A stretch of 9,489 nucleotides of DNA. It comes from Sedimentisphaerales bacterium. GTDB lineage: Bacteria; Planctomycetota; Phycisphaerae; Sedimentisphaerales; Anaerobacaceae. The notes beneath the pieces were generated by a model that ran no database searches, was not told where the DNA came from, and was given only the letters and a program-made list of their open reading frames with translations. Of this stretch, positions 1 through 5,392 are shown piece by piece. Where the stretch lies: the NCBI GenBank assembly GCA_016933985.1, contig JAFGTU010000014.1, forward strand, positions 1-9,489, given 5' to 3'. Numbering within the stretch: position 1 is the stretch's first letter; every line of letters starts with the position of its first letter. The translations under genes were made by a program, and so were the position numbers.

Positions 1-386
1 GTACTCAGGCCGTTAAGCATAGTCTCGACCACCAGGCTGTGCGGATGATTGCGGTCAATCCATGTTACCGTCATTCTCACGAGATATACGCTGTCGATAT
101 CCTGGTATTCCGTTTCAACCTGCCAATGGTAAATCGGCTGGTACTCTTCAAAGACTCCCTCGATCTGCCCGGCATCGACAAAGTCGTCAATGCCTATAAA
201 GTCAATCAGGCTCAACTGCCTCTCAATCAGCGACGCGGCCATCTCGTATTCCCTGTTGAGCCTCGTGGCGCCTATGCACATCGTGCTGGCTGCTAAAACC
301 GTCAGCACTGTGCCCGATAGAATCGTCCCGGCGACGAGCGTCTCGACCAGACTGAAACCAGAGGTGTTTCTCATTCGTCGCGTCAT
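1..386 (-). CDS. gspI: Type II secretion minor pseudopilin GspI-like, 3' end beyond window
   Basis: This reading frame runs off the left edge without a stop, so only the first 128 codons are visible. The N-terminus is a classical type IV prepilin signal: a short basic leader, then G10 followed by FSLVE, with Glu at +5 of the mature protein and a hydrophobic helix (about residues 11-32) for membrane retention and pilus assembly. Cleavage and N-methylation by a GspO/PilD prepilin peptidase is expected from family knowledge. The soluble part has alternating strands ending in a V-T-W segment typical of GspI. The ATG at 386 overlaps the gspH stop as ATGA, which implies translational coupling; another ATG at 374 is possible but less likely. 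Position after gspG and gspH supports minor pseudopilin I, which with J and K caps the pseudopilus tip. A PilV-type minor pilin is the alternative. Confidence 0.8.
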   Translation of the reverse strand, partial: MTRRMRNTSGFSLVETLVAGTILSGTVLTVLAASTMCIGATRLNREYEMAASLIERQLSLIDFIGIDDFVDAGQIEGVFEEYQPIYHWQVETEYQDIDSVYLVRMTVTWIDRNHPHSLVVETMLNGLS

Positions 387-994
387 TGCGCTACATCCAG
401 ATCAATAGTCCCGACTTCCGCGTTTTCTTGGAGTTCGCCAGGACTTGCCTTCGCCTTCCCGGTCGCCGCGCTTATACTGATTGTATAATGTCTCTTGCCG
501 TCTCCTATCTGAACCGCCACGGCCTGGGCGCTGCCGTCCGGCGAAAAGCGTATCGCCTGTCCCGCGCTCTCATCCTCCTCCGTTTCTTCCACCCCCGTCG
601 CCACGAGCCTGACGTCCTCGAACCGCACGGCGCCTTCGAATTCAACGGGCCTGCAGTAATAATCCCTGACCACCGTCTGCTCGAACTGCTCGGAGCTTTC
701 GTTCCATTCGGTCGTGGCCAGGGCAAAGCCGGTCTTGTCGCTGCCTATTTGTATCTCGTATTCACGCTGCTTCTCAATAGCCATAATGCGTGCATATCTC
801 GCCGTTAGAAGGAAACTCCTCGCGGCTTTTTCGAGCCTGAACCTCTCCGAGGTTCCGGCGTAAAGCCCTATGCCGGCCCCGCCGGCAACCGCAATAATCG
901 CCACCACTACCAGCAGCTCAACCAGCGTAAAGCCGCACCGCTCGCGCTGCGATGAAAAGATTCTGACGTGTATGTTTGGCTTTATCTTCTGCAC
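383..994 (-). CDS. gspH: Type II secretion minor pseudopilin GspH-like
   Basis: A 203-residue prepilin-like protein. A basic 21-residue leader ends at G21, followed by FTLVELL, with Glu at +5 and a hydrophobic helix to about residue 45. The next stretch (about 48-75), with alternating Arg/Ala/Leu and Tyr, looks like the amphipathic half of the pseudopilin helix. The remaining 130 residues would be the beta-rich globular domain of the GspH/FimT family and include an acidic run near residue 136 (ETEEDES). It would be a minor pseudopilin of the periplasmic pseudopilus. The start is GTG at 994; no other in-frame start precedes the cleavage site, and the Shine-Dalgarno signal (AGAG, 6 nt away) is weak, so coupling to gspG only 17 nt upstream is likely. 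The length is at the upper end of what I expect for GspH. The symbol rests on gene order plus the prepilin signal. Confidence 0.82.
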   Translation of the reverse strand: MQKIKPNIHVRIFSSQRERCGFTLVELLVVVAIIAVAGGAGIGLYAGTSERFRLEKAARSFLLTARYARIMAIEKQREYEIQIGSDKTGFALATTEWNESSEQFEQTVVRDYYCRPVEFEGAVRFEDVRLVATGVEETEEDESAGQAIRFSPDGSAQAVAVQIGDGKRHYTISISAATGKAKASPGELQENAEVGTIDLDVAQ

Positions 995-1011
995 GTTTTG
1001 CTCTGATTGCC

Positions 1012-1449
1012 CTAATCGTTGTATATGTCCGCAGCGTCTGCCTCGCCGCCCTCGGCCTTGTCGGCGCCGAGGCTTATCAGATCATAGCTGCCCGGATTTA
1101 CCTCGCCCTCGGCCCGATACTGTATCGGAGTATCCCAGGGATCCAGCAGCAGGCTTCTCTTAAGGTAAGGCCCGTCCCATTTCCCGTCGAGAGTCTCGTC
1201 GTCCGGCATTACAATCAGCGCCTCAAGGCCCTCGGAGTCGTCCGGGTATCGTCCGCAATGAATCGCAAACCTCTCAAGCGCATCCTCGACAAGCGCCAGT
1301 CTCGGCCTTGCAAGATCCAGCTTGGATCTACCTATCTGCCTGAATACCCTGGGCGCAACAAATGCTCCAAGCATTGATATGATCACGATTACTACCAGCA
1401 GCTCGACAAGTGTAAATGCCTCATCTTTTTGCTTCTTCTTGCGCTCCAT
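1012..1449 (-). CDS. gspG: Type II secretion major pseudopilin GspG
   Basis: A 145-residue major pseudopilin, the main subunit of the T2SS pseudopilus that is thought to push substrates through the outer-membrane secretin. Visible family marks are a basic N-terminus, the prepilin motif AFTLVELL with Glu at +5 (E16), a hydrophobic helix to about residue 33, RYP at 67-69, W91 with GPYL at 93-96, DPWD at 103-106 (usually DPWG), and the C-terminal LGAD...GGEADAADI segment (127-142) that forms the calcium-binding loop in characterised GspG proteins. The start chosen is ATG 1449, because AAAGG lies 7 nt upstream and the leader then has normal length. A longer frame to TTG 1530 would add an atypical leader and cover a hairpin. 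Odd point: residue -1 of the cleavage site is Ala (A11), not the usual Gly, preceded by acidic D-E. Confidence 0.93.
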   Translation of the reverse strand: MERKKKQKDEAFTLVELLVVIVIISMLGAFVAPRVFRQIGRSKLDLARPRLALVEDALERFAIHCGRYPDDSEGLEALIVMPDDETLDGKWDGPYLKRSLLLDPWDTPIQYRAEGEVNPGSYDLISLGADKAEGGEADAADIYND

Positions 1450-1594
1450 CTGGCTACCTTTCACTGTAAAAGCTCGATAATAAAAAAACTCTTGTCCGGT
1501 GCCGGCCTTCCCGGCACATCCTTTGCGCAACTCGACGCTATAAATCCTTTCACCATCTCGGTTGGATCACCGAGTTTCTGTCTTTCACACCTGC
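1450..1594 (-). promoter_or_regulatory. gspF-gspG spacer with two perfect hairpins and a T7 tract
   Basis: This 145-nt gap inside an otherwise compact operon holds, in transcription order, a 6-bp perfect stem (1569-1574 with 1557-1562, 6-nt loop) and a GC-rich 7-bp perfect stem (1511-1517 with 1499-1505, 5-nt loop). The second is followed after 10 nt by a run of seven T (1488-1482). The T run is too far from the stem for a textbook intrinsic terminator. A partial attenuator or an mRNA-processing/stabilising element that separates gspE-F expression from the much more abundant pseudopilin is plausible. A -10-like TATTAT overlaps the T-rich part but I find no matching -35. The structure is seen; the function is inferred. 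Confidence 0.45.
1457..1461 (-). promoter_or_regulatory. Ribosome binding site fixing the gspG start
   Basis: On the minus strand AAAGG sits 7 nt before ATG 1449. This is the best Shine-Dalgarno in the gspF-gspG spacer and is why ATG 1449 is preferred over the upstream in-frame TTG at 1530. Confidence 0.7.
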
Positions 1595-2857
1595 TTAGAG
1601 CCCGCCGCCGCCAAGCTGCATCATCAGTATCGGCAGCAACGTCGCCACTATGATAAAACCTACGACCATGGCAAGCACCAATATCAACAGGGCCGGGAAA
1701 ATGGACATGAACCTGTTTATGGCCGAATCCGCCTCCGCATCGAACGTCTCGGCGGCGTTGAGCAGCAGCTCGTCGAGCTTGCCTGTCTGCTCGCCTATCG
1801 ACGTGATCTGCACGAGCAGAGGCGGAAAAAGCCCGGATTCCGCCAAAGGCTCTGCCAGAGGCTCGCCCCGCTTGACCTTCTCGGCCACAACGTCGATCTC
1901 TCTGCCAAGTAGCTCGTTGCCCAGAGTATCACGCACAACGCCAAGCGCCTCCAGGATAGTAACGCCGCCTTTGGTAAGCGCCCCAAGAGTCCTGGCGAAC
2001 CTGCCGACGGCAATGGTCCGGAGAACCGAGCCGAGGATCGGGATCCGAAGCCTGAACGTGTCCCATTGAACCCTGCCCTTTGTCTTTGCCCATTTCGTTA
2101 GTTTGTAGAATCCGGCGACTATCGCAACAATCGCAATCCAGCCGTAAATCTTCGTGAACAGGACCCGCACAAAATCGCTCATAGCCATCAGCATCCGCGT
2201 AGGCAACGGCAATGCCACCCCGGGGTCGATGGTCTTGATTATGCCCGGCAGTATCCAGCCGAGAATGATCGTCACCGAAATAAGCCCGATTGTCAGAACG
2301 AAGATAGGGTACGCCGAGGCGTTTTTCATACTGGTCTTTATCTTCTCGTCGCGAGTCAGTATCCCAGCCAACTGCGCGGTGGTCTCATCGAGAATCCCGC
2401 CGGTCTCCCCCACCCTGATCATCGATAGATACAACGGGCTGAAGACTCCTTCGTGCTTGGCCATAGCCTCGGAGAGGGAATGACCCGAACTAACCGCCTG
2501 GACAACATCGCCGAGCATTTCCTTCATGCCCGATTTGTGCTGCTGCTCGAGGATCAATTCCAGTCCGTTAAGCATCGGCAGTCCGGCCCGCAAAGCAGTG
2601 CTCAACTGCGTCGTCATGGCGAGGATATCCTTGCTGTTGACCTTGCCGGAGCCCAGCTTGATGTATTTGCTCAGATTTAGCAGGCCCTTCTCGCTATCTT
2701 CCGACGCCGAGCTTTTGCTGCTCTCAATGAGCTCCGTTACAAAATGCCCCTTCTCGGCCAGCGCCGCGACCGCGCTGTGGCGGTCCGCCGCCTCGACTGT
2801 CCCTGTAACGTGCCCCCCGCCCGTGTCAACCGCTTTGTATCTAAACCTGCCCAACAC
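1595..2857 (-). CDS. gspF: Type II secretion inner-membrane platform protein GspF
   Basis: A 420-residue polytopic protein of the GspF/PilC family, the platform that couples the GspE ATPase to pseudopilus assembly. It opens with the family's typical GRFRYKAVD segment. There are two homologous T2SSF cytoplasmic domains, about 70-185 (including GLPMLNGLELI and VGETGGILDE near 149-157) and about 275-385 (including KGGVTILEAL and IGEQTGKLDELL near 354-365). Three hydrophobic segments lie near 186-208, 239-251 and 386-410, matching the usual three-helix topology. The start is uncertain. GTG 2857 gives an N-terminus aligned with the family and has GAG about 6 nt upstream. GTG 2911 lies further upstream with GGAG 9 nt away and would add 18 residues (MNREVTCCGLYLLFCEKR) not expected in this family. 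The protein ends in a glycine-rich GGGGL. It is second in the operon after gspE. Confidence 0.93.
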   Translation of the reverse strand: MLGRFRYKAVDTGGGHVTGTVEAADRHSAVAALAEKGHFVTELIESSKSSASEDSEKGLLNLSKYIKLGSGKVNSKDILAMTTQLSTALRAGLPMLNGLELILEQQHKSGMKEMLGDVVQAVSSGHSLSEAMAKHEGVFSPLYLSMIRVGETGGILDETTAQLAGILTRDEKIKTSMKNASAYPIFVLTIGLISVTIILGWILPGIIKTIDPGVALPLPTRMLMAMSDFVRVLFTKIYGWIAIVAIVAGFYKLTKWAKTKGRVQWDTFRLRIPILGSVLRTIAVGRFARTLGALTKGGVTILEALGVVRDTLGNELLGREIDVVAEKVKRGEPLAEPLAESGLFPPLLVQITSIGEQTGKLDELLLNAAETFDAEADSAINRFMSIFPALLILVLAMVVGFIIVATLLPILMMQLGGGGL

Positions 2858-2916
2858 TCTTTTCTCACAAAATAATAAATAGAGCCCACAGCACGTAACT
2901 TCCCGGTTCACACCGT

Positions 2917-2993
2917 TACAAGCTCCGACCGTAAGGGATGGGGTATATTGCCCCAGTGCCCCGTAAGGGGCAAGCTAACGCTTCGGGCTTGTA
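2917..2993. repeat. 77-bp palindromic element with terminal inverted repeats between gspE and gspF
   Basis: The element is bounded by perfect 7-bp inverted repeats (TACAAGC at 2917-2923 and its complement at 2987-2993). Inside are two adjacent hairpins: TGGGG/CCCCA (2939-2943 with 2951-2955, 7-nt loop) and TGCCCC/GGGGCA (2957-2962 with 2967-2972, loop GTAA). The word CCGTAAGGG occurs twice (2929-2937 and within 2961-2970). The whole could fold as a junction of two hairpins closed by the terminal stem. It begins 9 nt after the gspE stop and has no U-tract, so it is not an intrinsic terminator. The right part (GCTAACGCTTCGGGCTT) resembles dispersed intergenic repeats I recall from planctomycete genomes. 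A REP- or MITE-like dispersed repeat is the best guess; an operonic RNA-processing element is the alternative. Confidence 0.6.
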
Positions 2994-3002
2994 GTATTCC
3001 TG

Positions 3003-4733
3003 CTAATCGTCTTCCGTAATAGTCTTCGCAACCCTGAAGACCTCTTCCGGAGTGGTCAAACCTTGCAGTACCTTGGCTATCCCGTCGTGAACCATGCTGA
3101 CATGGTCTGCAGGGGCCGCCTTGATGATTTGCTCGGTAGTGGGTTTTGCGGCGATCAACTCGCGCAGCCTGCCGGTGATTCGCAGCAATTCAAATATGCC
3201 CAGCCTTCCGCTCATACCCGTCTGGCTGCACTCATTGCACCCGGCTCCATGGTAAAGCGCGACGCCTTTTGTTATCTCGGATGCGCCGTTGAGGCTCTTG
3301 ATAACGTGCTCATCAGGCTTGTATGGCTCCCTGCAATGTCTGCAAATCGTACGCACGAGCCGCTGCCCCAGCACGGCCTCCAGAGAGCTGGCCAACAAAA
3401 ACGGCTCGACTCCCATATCTATCAATCTTGTTACCGCGCCGGGCGCATCGTTCGTGTGAAGCGTGGAGAAGACCAAGTGCCCCGTCAACGCCGCACGAAT
3501 CGCAATATTGGCCGTCTCACGGTCACGGATTTCCCCGACCATAACGATATCCGGATCATGCCGAAGAATGTGCCTCAGGCCCGTGGCGAAGGTCAGGCCA
3601 CGCTTGGCATTCACCGGCATCTGGTTGATGCCTTCAAGCTGATATTCAACCGGGTCCTCGATGGTTATCATCTTCACCCCGGGTGAATATATCGTCTTTA
3701 AGGCGGCATAAAGCGTCGTAGTCTTGCCGCAACCGGTCGGACCTGTTACAAGAACAATGCCGTGCGTCTTCTGCAGACACTTCATGAACCCCTTGAGACA
3801 TGTCTCATTCATCCCCAAATCCGGAAGCTCTATCAAAGATGCAGTTCGGTCCAGCAGCCTCAGTTCGACCGATTCGCCGTAAACGGTCGGAATGGTGGAG
3901 ACGCGAATATCCACCCTTCCGTTCTTTCCGATAAACTCGATATGCCCGTCCTGCGGAACGAATCGCTCGGCAATATTCAGATCCGCCATTATCTTGATGC
4001 GCGAGGCAATGGCGGCCTGGAGCCGCTTTGAAGAGGGCGTCTTCTCCACAAGTATCCCGTCAATCCTGTATTTGATCTTGACCTCGTGCTCGAACGGCTC
4101 GATATGAATATCACTTGCACGTGCATCGATTGCCTCATGGATAATCAGATTGACTAAGTTCACCAGCGACGGCTCCCGCGCCAGCTCATGCAGCTTGGCG
4201 GCGGTATAATCCCCATTATCGGCCTGATCATCCTCCGCCCGCTGGTCCGCAGGGACAAGGTTGTCGAGCATTCGCGCAACGTTGCTCCCATAGAACCGCA
4301 TGATCGCGTGTTCCATCTGCGTTGGGTCGGCGTAGTAGCGATCTAAATAACACCCTGTTACCAGACGCAAATCCTCTATTGCCTGGGGCTGGAAAACGTC
4401 CGTCATTGCAACCGCCAATCGTCCGTTTTTGCGATGCAAAGGCATGACATTGTGCTTGCTTACCAATTCGGCCGGCACCAAGCCAATAACGTCGCTCCCA
4501 AGCGAAATACCGCCCAAATCAACCCTTTCAATACCGACCTGCAATGCCAGAGCCTCATTCAACTGGGCCTGCGTTATATAATCCAAATCAAGCAGTATTT
4601 GGCCCAACTGTCTGTGCTGCAACTTCTGCTCGGCCAAAGCGACCTGCAGATCCGATTCATCCAAGTACGATCTCTCGCACAAAAGCTGGCCAAGCATCTT
4701 CTTCTTGTTGCCGCTAACGTCTATCCTATCCAT
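3003..4733 (-). CDS. gspE: Type II secretion ATPase GspE (GspE/PilB family)
   Basis: A 576-residue cytoplasmic hexameric ATPase that powers pseudopilus assembly. The N-terminal domain (about 11-150) is of the GspE_N/MshEN type, with the repeated LGQxL...L...Q/DLxxAL pattern, and docks the platform proteins. The catalytic part has the Asp box (DIHIEPFE...YRIDG, 208-226), Walker A GPTGCGKTT (331-339), Walker B around 392-403 (HDPDIVMVGEIRD) and the His box (GHLVFSTLHTNDA, 418-430). Four cysteines at 464, 467, 499 and 502 form the zinc-binding CxxC pairs typical of GspE and PilB. All key residues are present and the length is slightly above the family norm. The start is ATG 4733, with GAGG 7 nt upstream and a strong promoter just beyond. 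The neighbours F, G, H and I make GspE more likely than PilB or MshE. Confidence 0.95.
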   Translation of the reverse strand: MDRIDVSGNKKKMLGQLLCERSYLDESDLQVALAEQKLQHRQLGQILLDLDYITQAQLNEALALQVGIERVDLGGISLGSDVIGLVPAELVSKHNVMPLHRKNGRLAVAMTDVFQPQAIEDLRLVTGCYLDRYYADPTQMEHAIMRFYGSNVARMLDNLVPADQRAEDDQADNGDYTAAKLHELAREPSLVNLVNLIIHEAIDARASDIHIEPFEHEVKIKYRIDGILVEKTPSSKRLQAAIASRIKIMADLNIAERFVPQDGHIEFIGKNGRVDIRVSTIPTVYGESVELRLLDRTASLIELPDLGMNETCLKGFMKCLQKTHGIVLVTGPTGCGKTTTLYAALKTIYSPGVKMITIEDPVEYQLEGINQMPVNAKRGLTFATGLRHILRHDPDIVMVGEIRDRETANIAIRAALTGHLVFSTLHTNDAPGAVTRLIDMGVEPFLLASSLEAVLGQRLVRTICRHCREPYKPDEHVIKSLNGASEITKGVALYHGAGCNECSQTGMSGRLGIFELLRITGRLRELIAAKPTTEQIIKAAPADHVSMVHDGIAKVLQGLTTPEEVFRVAKTITEDD

Positions 4734-4769
4734 CCGGCTGCCTCAAAAAACGATGGTTGTATGAATCTA

Positions 4770-4798
4770 AGTATAAAATATTCCGAGACTTATGTCAA
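4770..4798 (-). promoter_or_regulatory. Near-consensus sigma-70-type promoter of the gspEFGHI operon
   Basis: On the minus strand, TTGACA (4798-4793, a perfect -35) is followed by a 17-nt spacer and TATACT (4775-4770, 5 of 6 matches to the -10 consensus). Transcription would begin near 4763, giving a leader of about 30 nt with GAGG before ATG 4733. The spacing to gspE and the orientation fit the operon. Such a strong match suggests high basal activity unless a repressor intervenes. Confidence 0.82.
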
Positions 4799-4818
4799 GA
4801 CTGCACCACGTATGCAGA

Positions 4819-4837
4819 AGCGTTTCGAGTAAACGCT
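4819..4837. promoter_or_regulatory. Perfect palindrome upstream of the gsp promoter, candidate operator
   Basis: AGCGTTT (4819-4825) and its exact complement AAACGCT (4831-4837) flank a 5-nt centre. The dyad is centred at 4828, about 65 bp upstream of the predicted transcription start and about 20 bp upstream of the -35. That is a usual place for a dimeric activator to bind. No U-tract follows on either strand, so it is not a terminator. The palindrome is seen; a regulatory role is inferred. Confidence 0.45.
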
Positions 4838-4934
4838 GGTAACATAAACAGGCCTCATTATGCCAAACTGGGATATTCAGGCAAAGTAAACTCTTTGTAA
4901 AAACCAGTCTGACTCCGTCCCTGTACAAACCCAT

Positions 4935-4994
4935 TAAACCTTGAAAACACAAAGGTTTACATTCTCTTTGGGAACAGGCTCGGCCCAACCTTTG
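4935..4994. promoter_or_regulatory. Competing hairpins sharing one arm
   Basis: The segment CAAAGGTT (4950-4957) can pair perfectly with AACCTTTG at 4987-4994 (8 bp). Extended to 4959, it can instead pair with TAAACCTTG at 4935-4943 (9 bp with a one-base bulge). The two structures exclude each other, as in attenuator or riboswitch expression platforms. No coding sequence follows immediately on either strand, so the role is unknown; it may be chance in a repeat-rich region. Confidence 0.3.
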
Positions 4995-5077
4995 AGAACA
5001 CTCAACTGAGCAAGATCCCGAATCATCATATCAGACGCTTGGCAAAACAGTTTTGTTACAAAAAAATAAGGTTATCC

Positions 5078-5100
5078 GGCGAAAAACGCAGATTTTCGCC
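5078..5100 (-). terminator. 8-bp perfect hairpin with a distal T-rich tract, possible terminator of the channel transcript
   Basis: GGCGAAAA (5078-5085) and TTTTCGCC (5093-5100) form a perfect 8-bp stem with a 7-nt loop. Read on the minus strand, a T-rich run (TTATTTTTTTG) follows from about 5070, roughly 8-10 nt after the stem, which is further than in a standard intrinsic terminator. It lies about 290 nt beyond the channel stop codon and upstream of the gsp promoter. It may act as a backup terminator or be a regulatory dyad. Confidence 0.35.
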
Positions 5101-5130
5101 CGTCTCCCGCCACGCATACACTTCCCCAAA

Positions 5131-5145
5131 TGGATAGTGTATCCA
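5131..5145. promoter_or_regulatory. Short perfect inverted repeat, operator-like
   Basis: TGGATA (5131-5136) and TATCCA (5140-5145) are exact complements around a 3-nt centre. An overlapping pairing, AGTG/CACT (5136-5139 with 5144-5147), is also possible. A 15-bp dyad of this kind is compatible with a dimeric transcription-factor site, but no promoter is recognised beside it. Confidence 0.25.
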
Positions 5146-5266
5146 CTGACACAAAACGTTACACCCTGAGCAGAAAAAATTCCCCTTCTGGCTACGGGCA
5201 ATATATTGTATTTGGTGGCTGAGAACGGCCGCGGCCCGACTACAGCCTTGTCTTGGCCAGATCCTA

Positions 5267-5292
5267 CAAAAGCAGCCTATGGAGTTATAGGC
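5267..5292 (-). terminator. Weak intrinsic terminator candidate after the channel gene
   Basis: On the minus strand a 6-bp perfect stem (GCCTAT with ATAGGC, 5292-5287 and 5280-5275, 6-nt loop) is followed directly by TGCTTTTG (5274-5267). It lies about 100 nt after the channel stop codon. The stem is short and the T run is only four long, so efficiency would be low. Confidence 0.35.
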
Positions 5293-5340
5293 ATGGCAAA
5301 CCGTGCGATCCGGGGAATTTTCTTAGCGGCACCCCCTTTT

Positions 5341-5372
5341 CCCCTGCTGCTTGGAGACGACTCTTGCAGGGG
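5341..5372 (-). other. GC-rich hairpin just downstream of the channel stop
   Basis: CCCCTGC (5341-5347) pairs exactly with GCAGGGG (5366-5372) around an 18-nt loop that can itself form a small GAG/CTC stem. It lies 20 nt beyond the channel stop codon. On the minus strand it is followed by A and G runs rather than T, so it is not an intrinsic terminator; a 3'-end stabilising structure is possible. Confidence 0.35.
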
Positions 5373-5392
5373 AGGATGGCGGTTGCTGAAGC

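Larger units (their letters stand above)
4838..5392. other. Gene-free stretch dense in inverted repeats, between the channel gene and the gsp promoter
   Basis: No open frame here looks like a protein: the frames present are short, lack a good ribosome binding site or run antisense into the channel gene. The stretch holds several perfect inverted repeats. Besides those listed separately there are CAAAG/CTTTG (4882-4886 with 4893-4897) and overlapping CAAAA/TTTTG pairings around 5043-5063. It would contain the 3' untranslated region of the channel transcript and the upstream control region of the gsp operon. I cannot say whether it encodes a small RNA. Confidence 0.5.

Noticed and set aside
386..808. 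140-codon open frame on the plus strand
   Set aside because: Antisense to gspH, whose prepilin signal and operon position are clear.
1477..1484. -10-like TATTAT before gspG as an internal promoter
   Set aside because: No acceptable -35 element at 16-18 bp upstream on the minus strand; the match comes from the A/T-rich run.
3063..3686. 207-codon open frame on the plus strand
   Set aside because: It lies wholly antisense to the well-supported gspE, has no ribosome binding site and no recognisable motif; it arises from the codon use of the real gene.
4767..4988. 73-codon minus-strand frame upstream of gspE
   Set aside because: It runs through the gsp promoter and palindrome, is Cys/Leu-rich without any family pattern, and has no convincing translation start.
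5227..5236. 10-bp palindrome GGCCGCGGCC
   Set aside because: Short self-complementary GC sequence with no spacing to a promoter or gene start; expected by chance.
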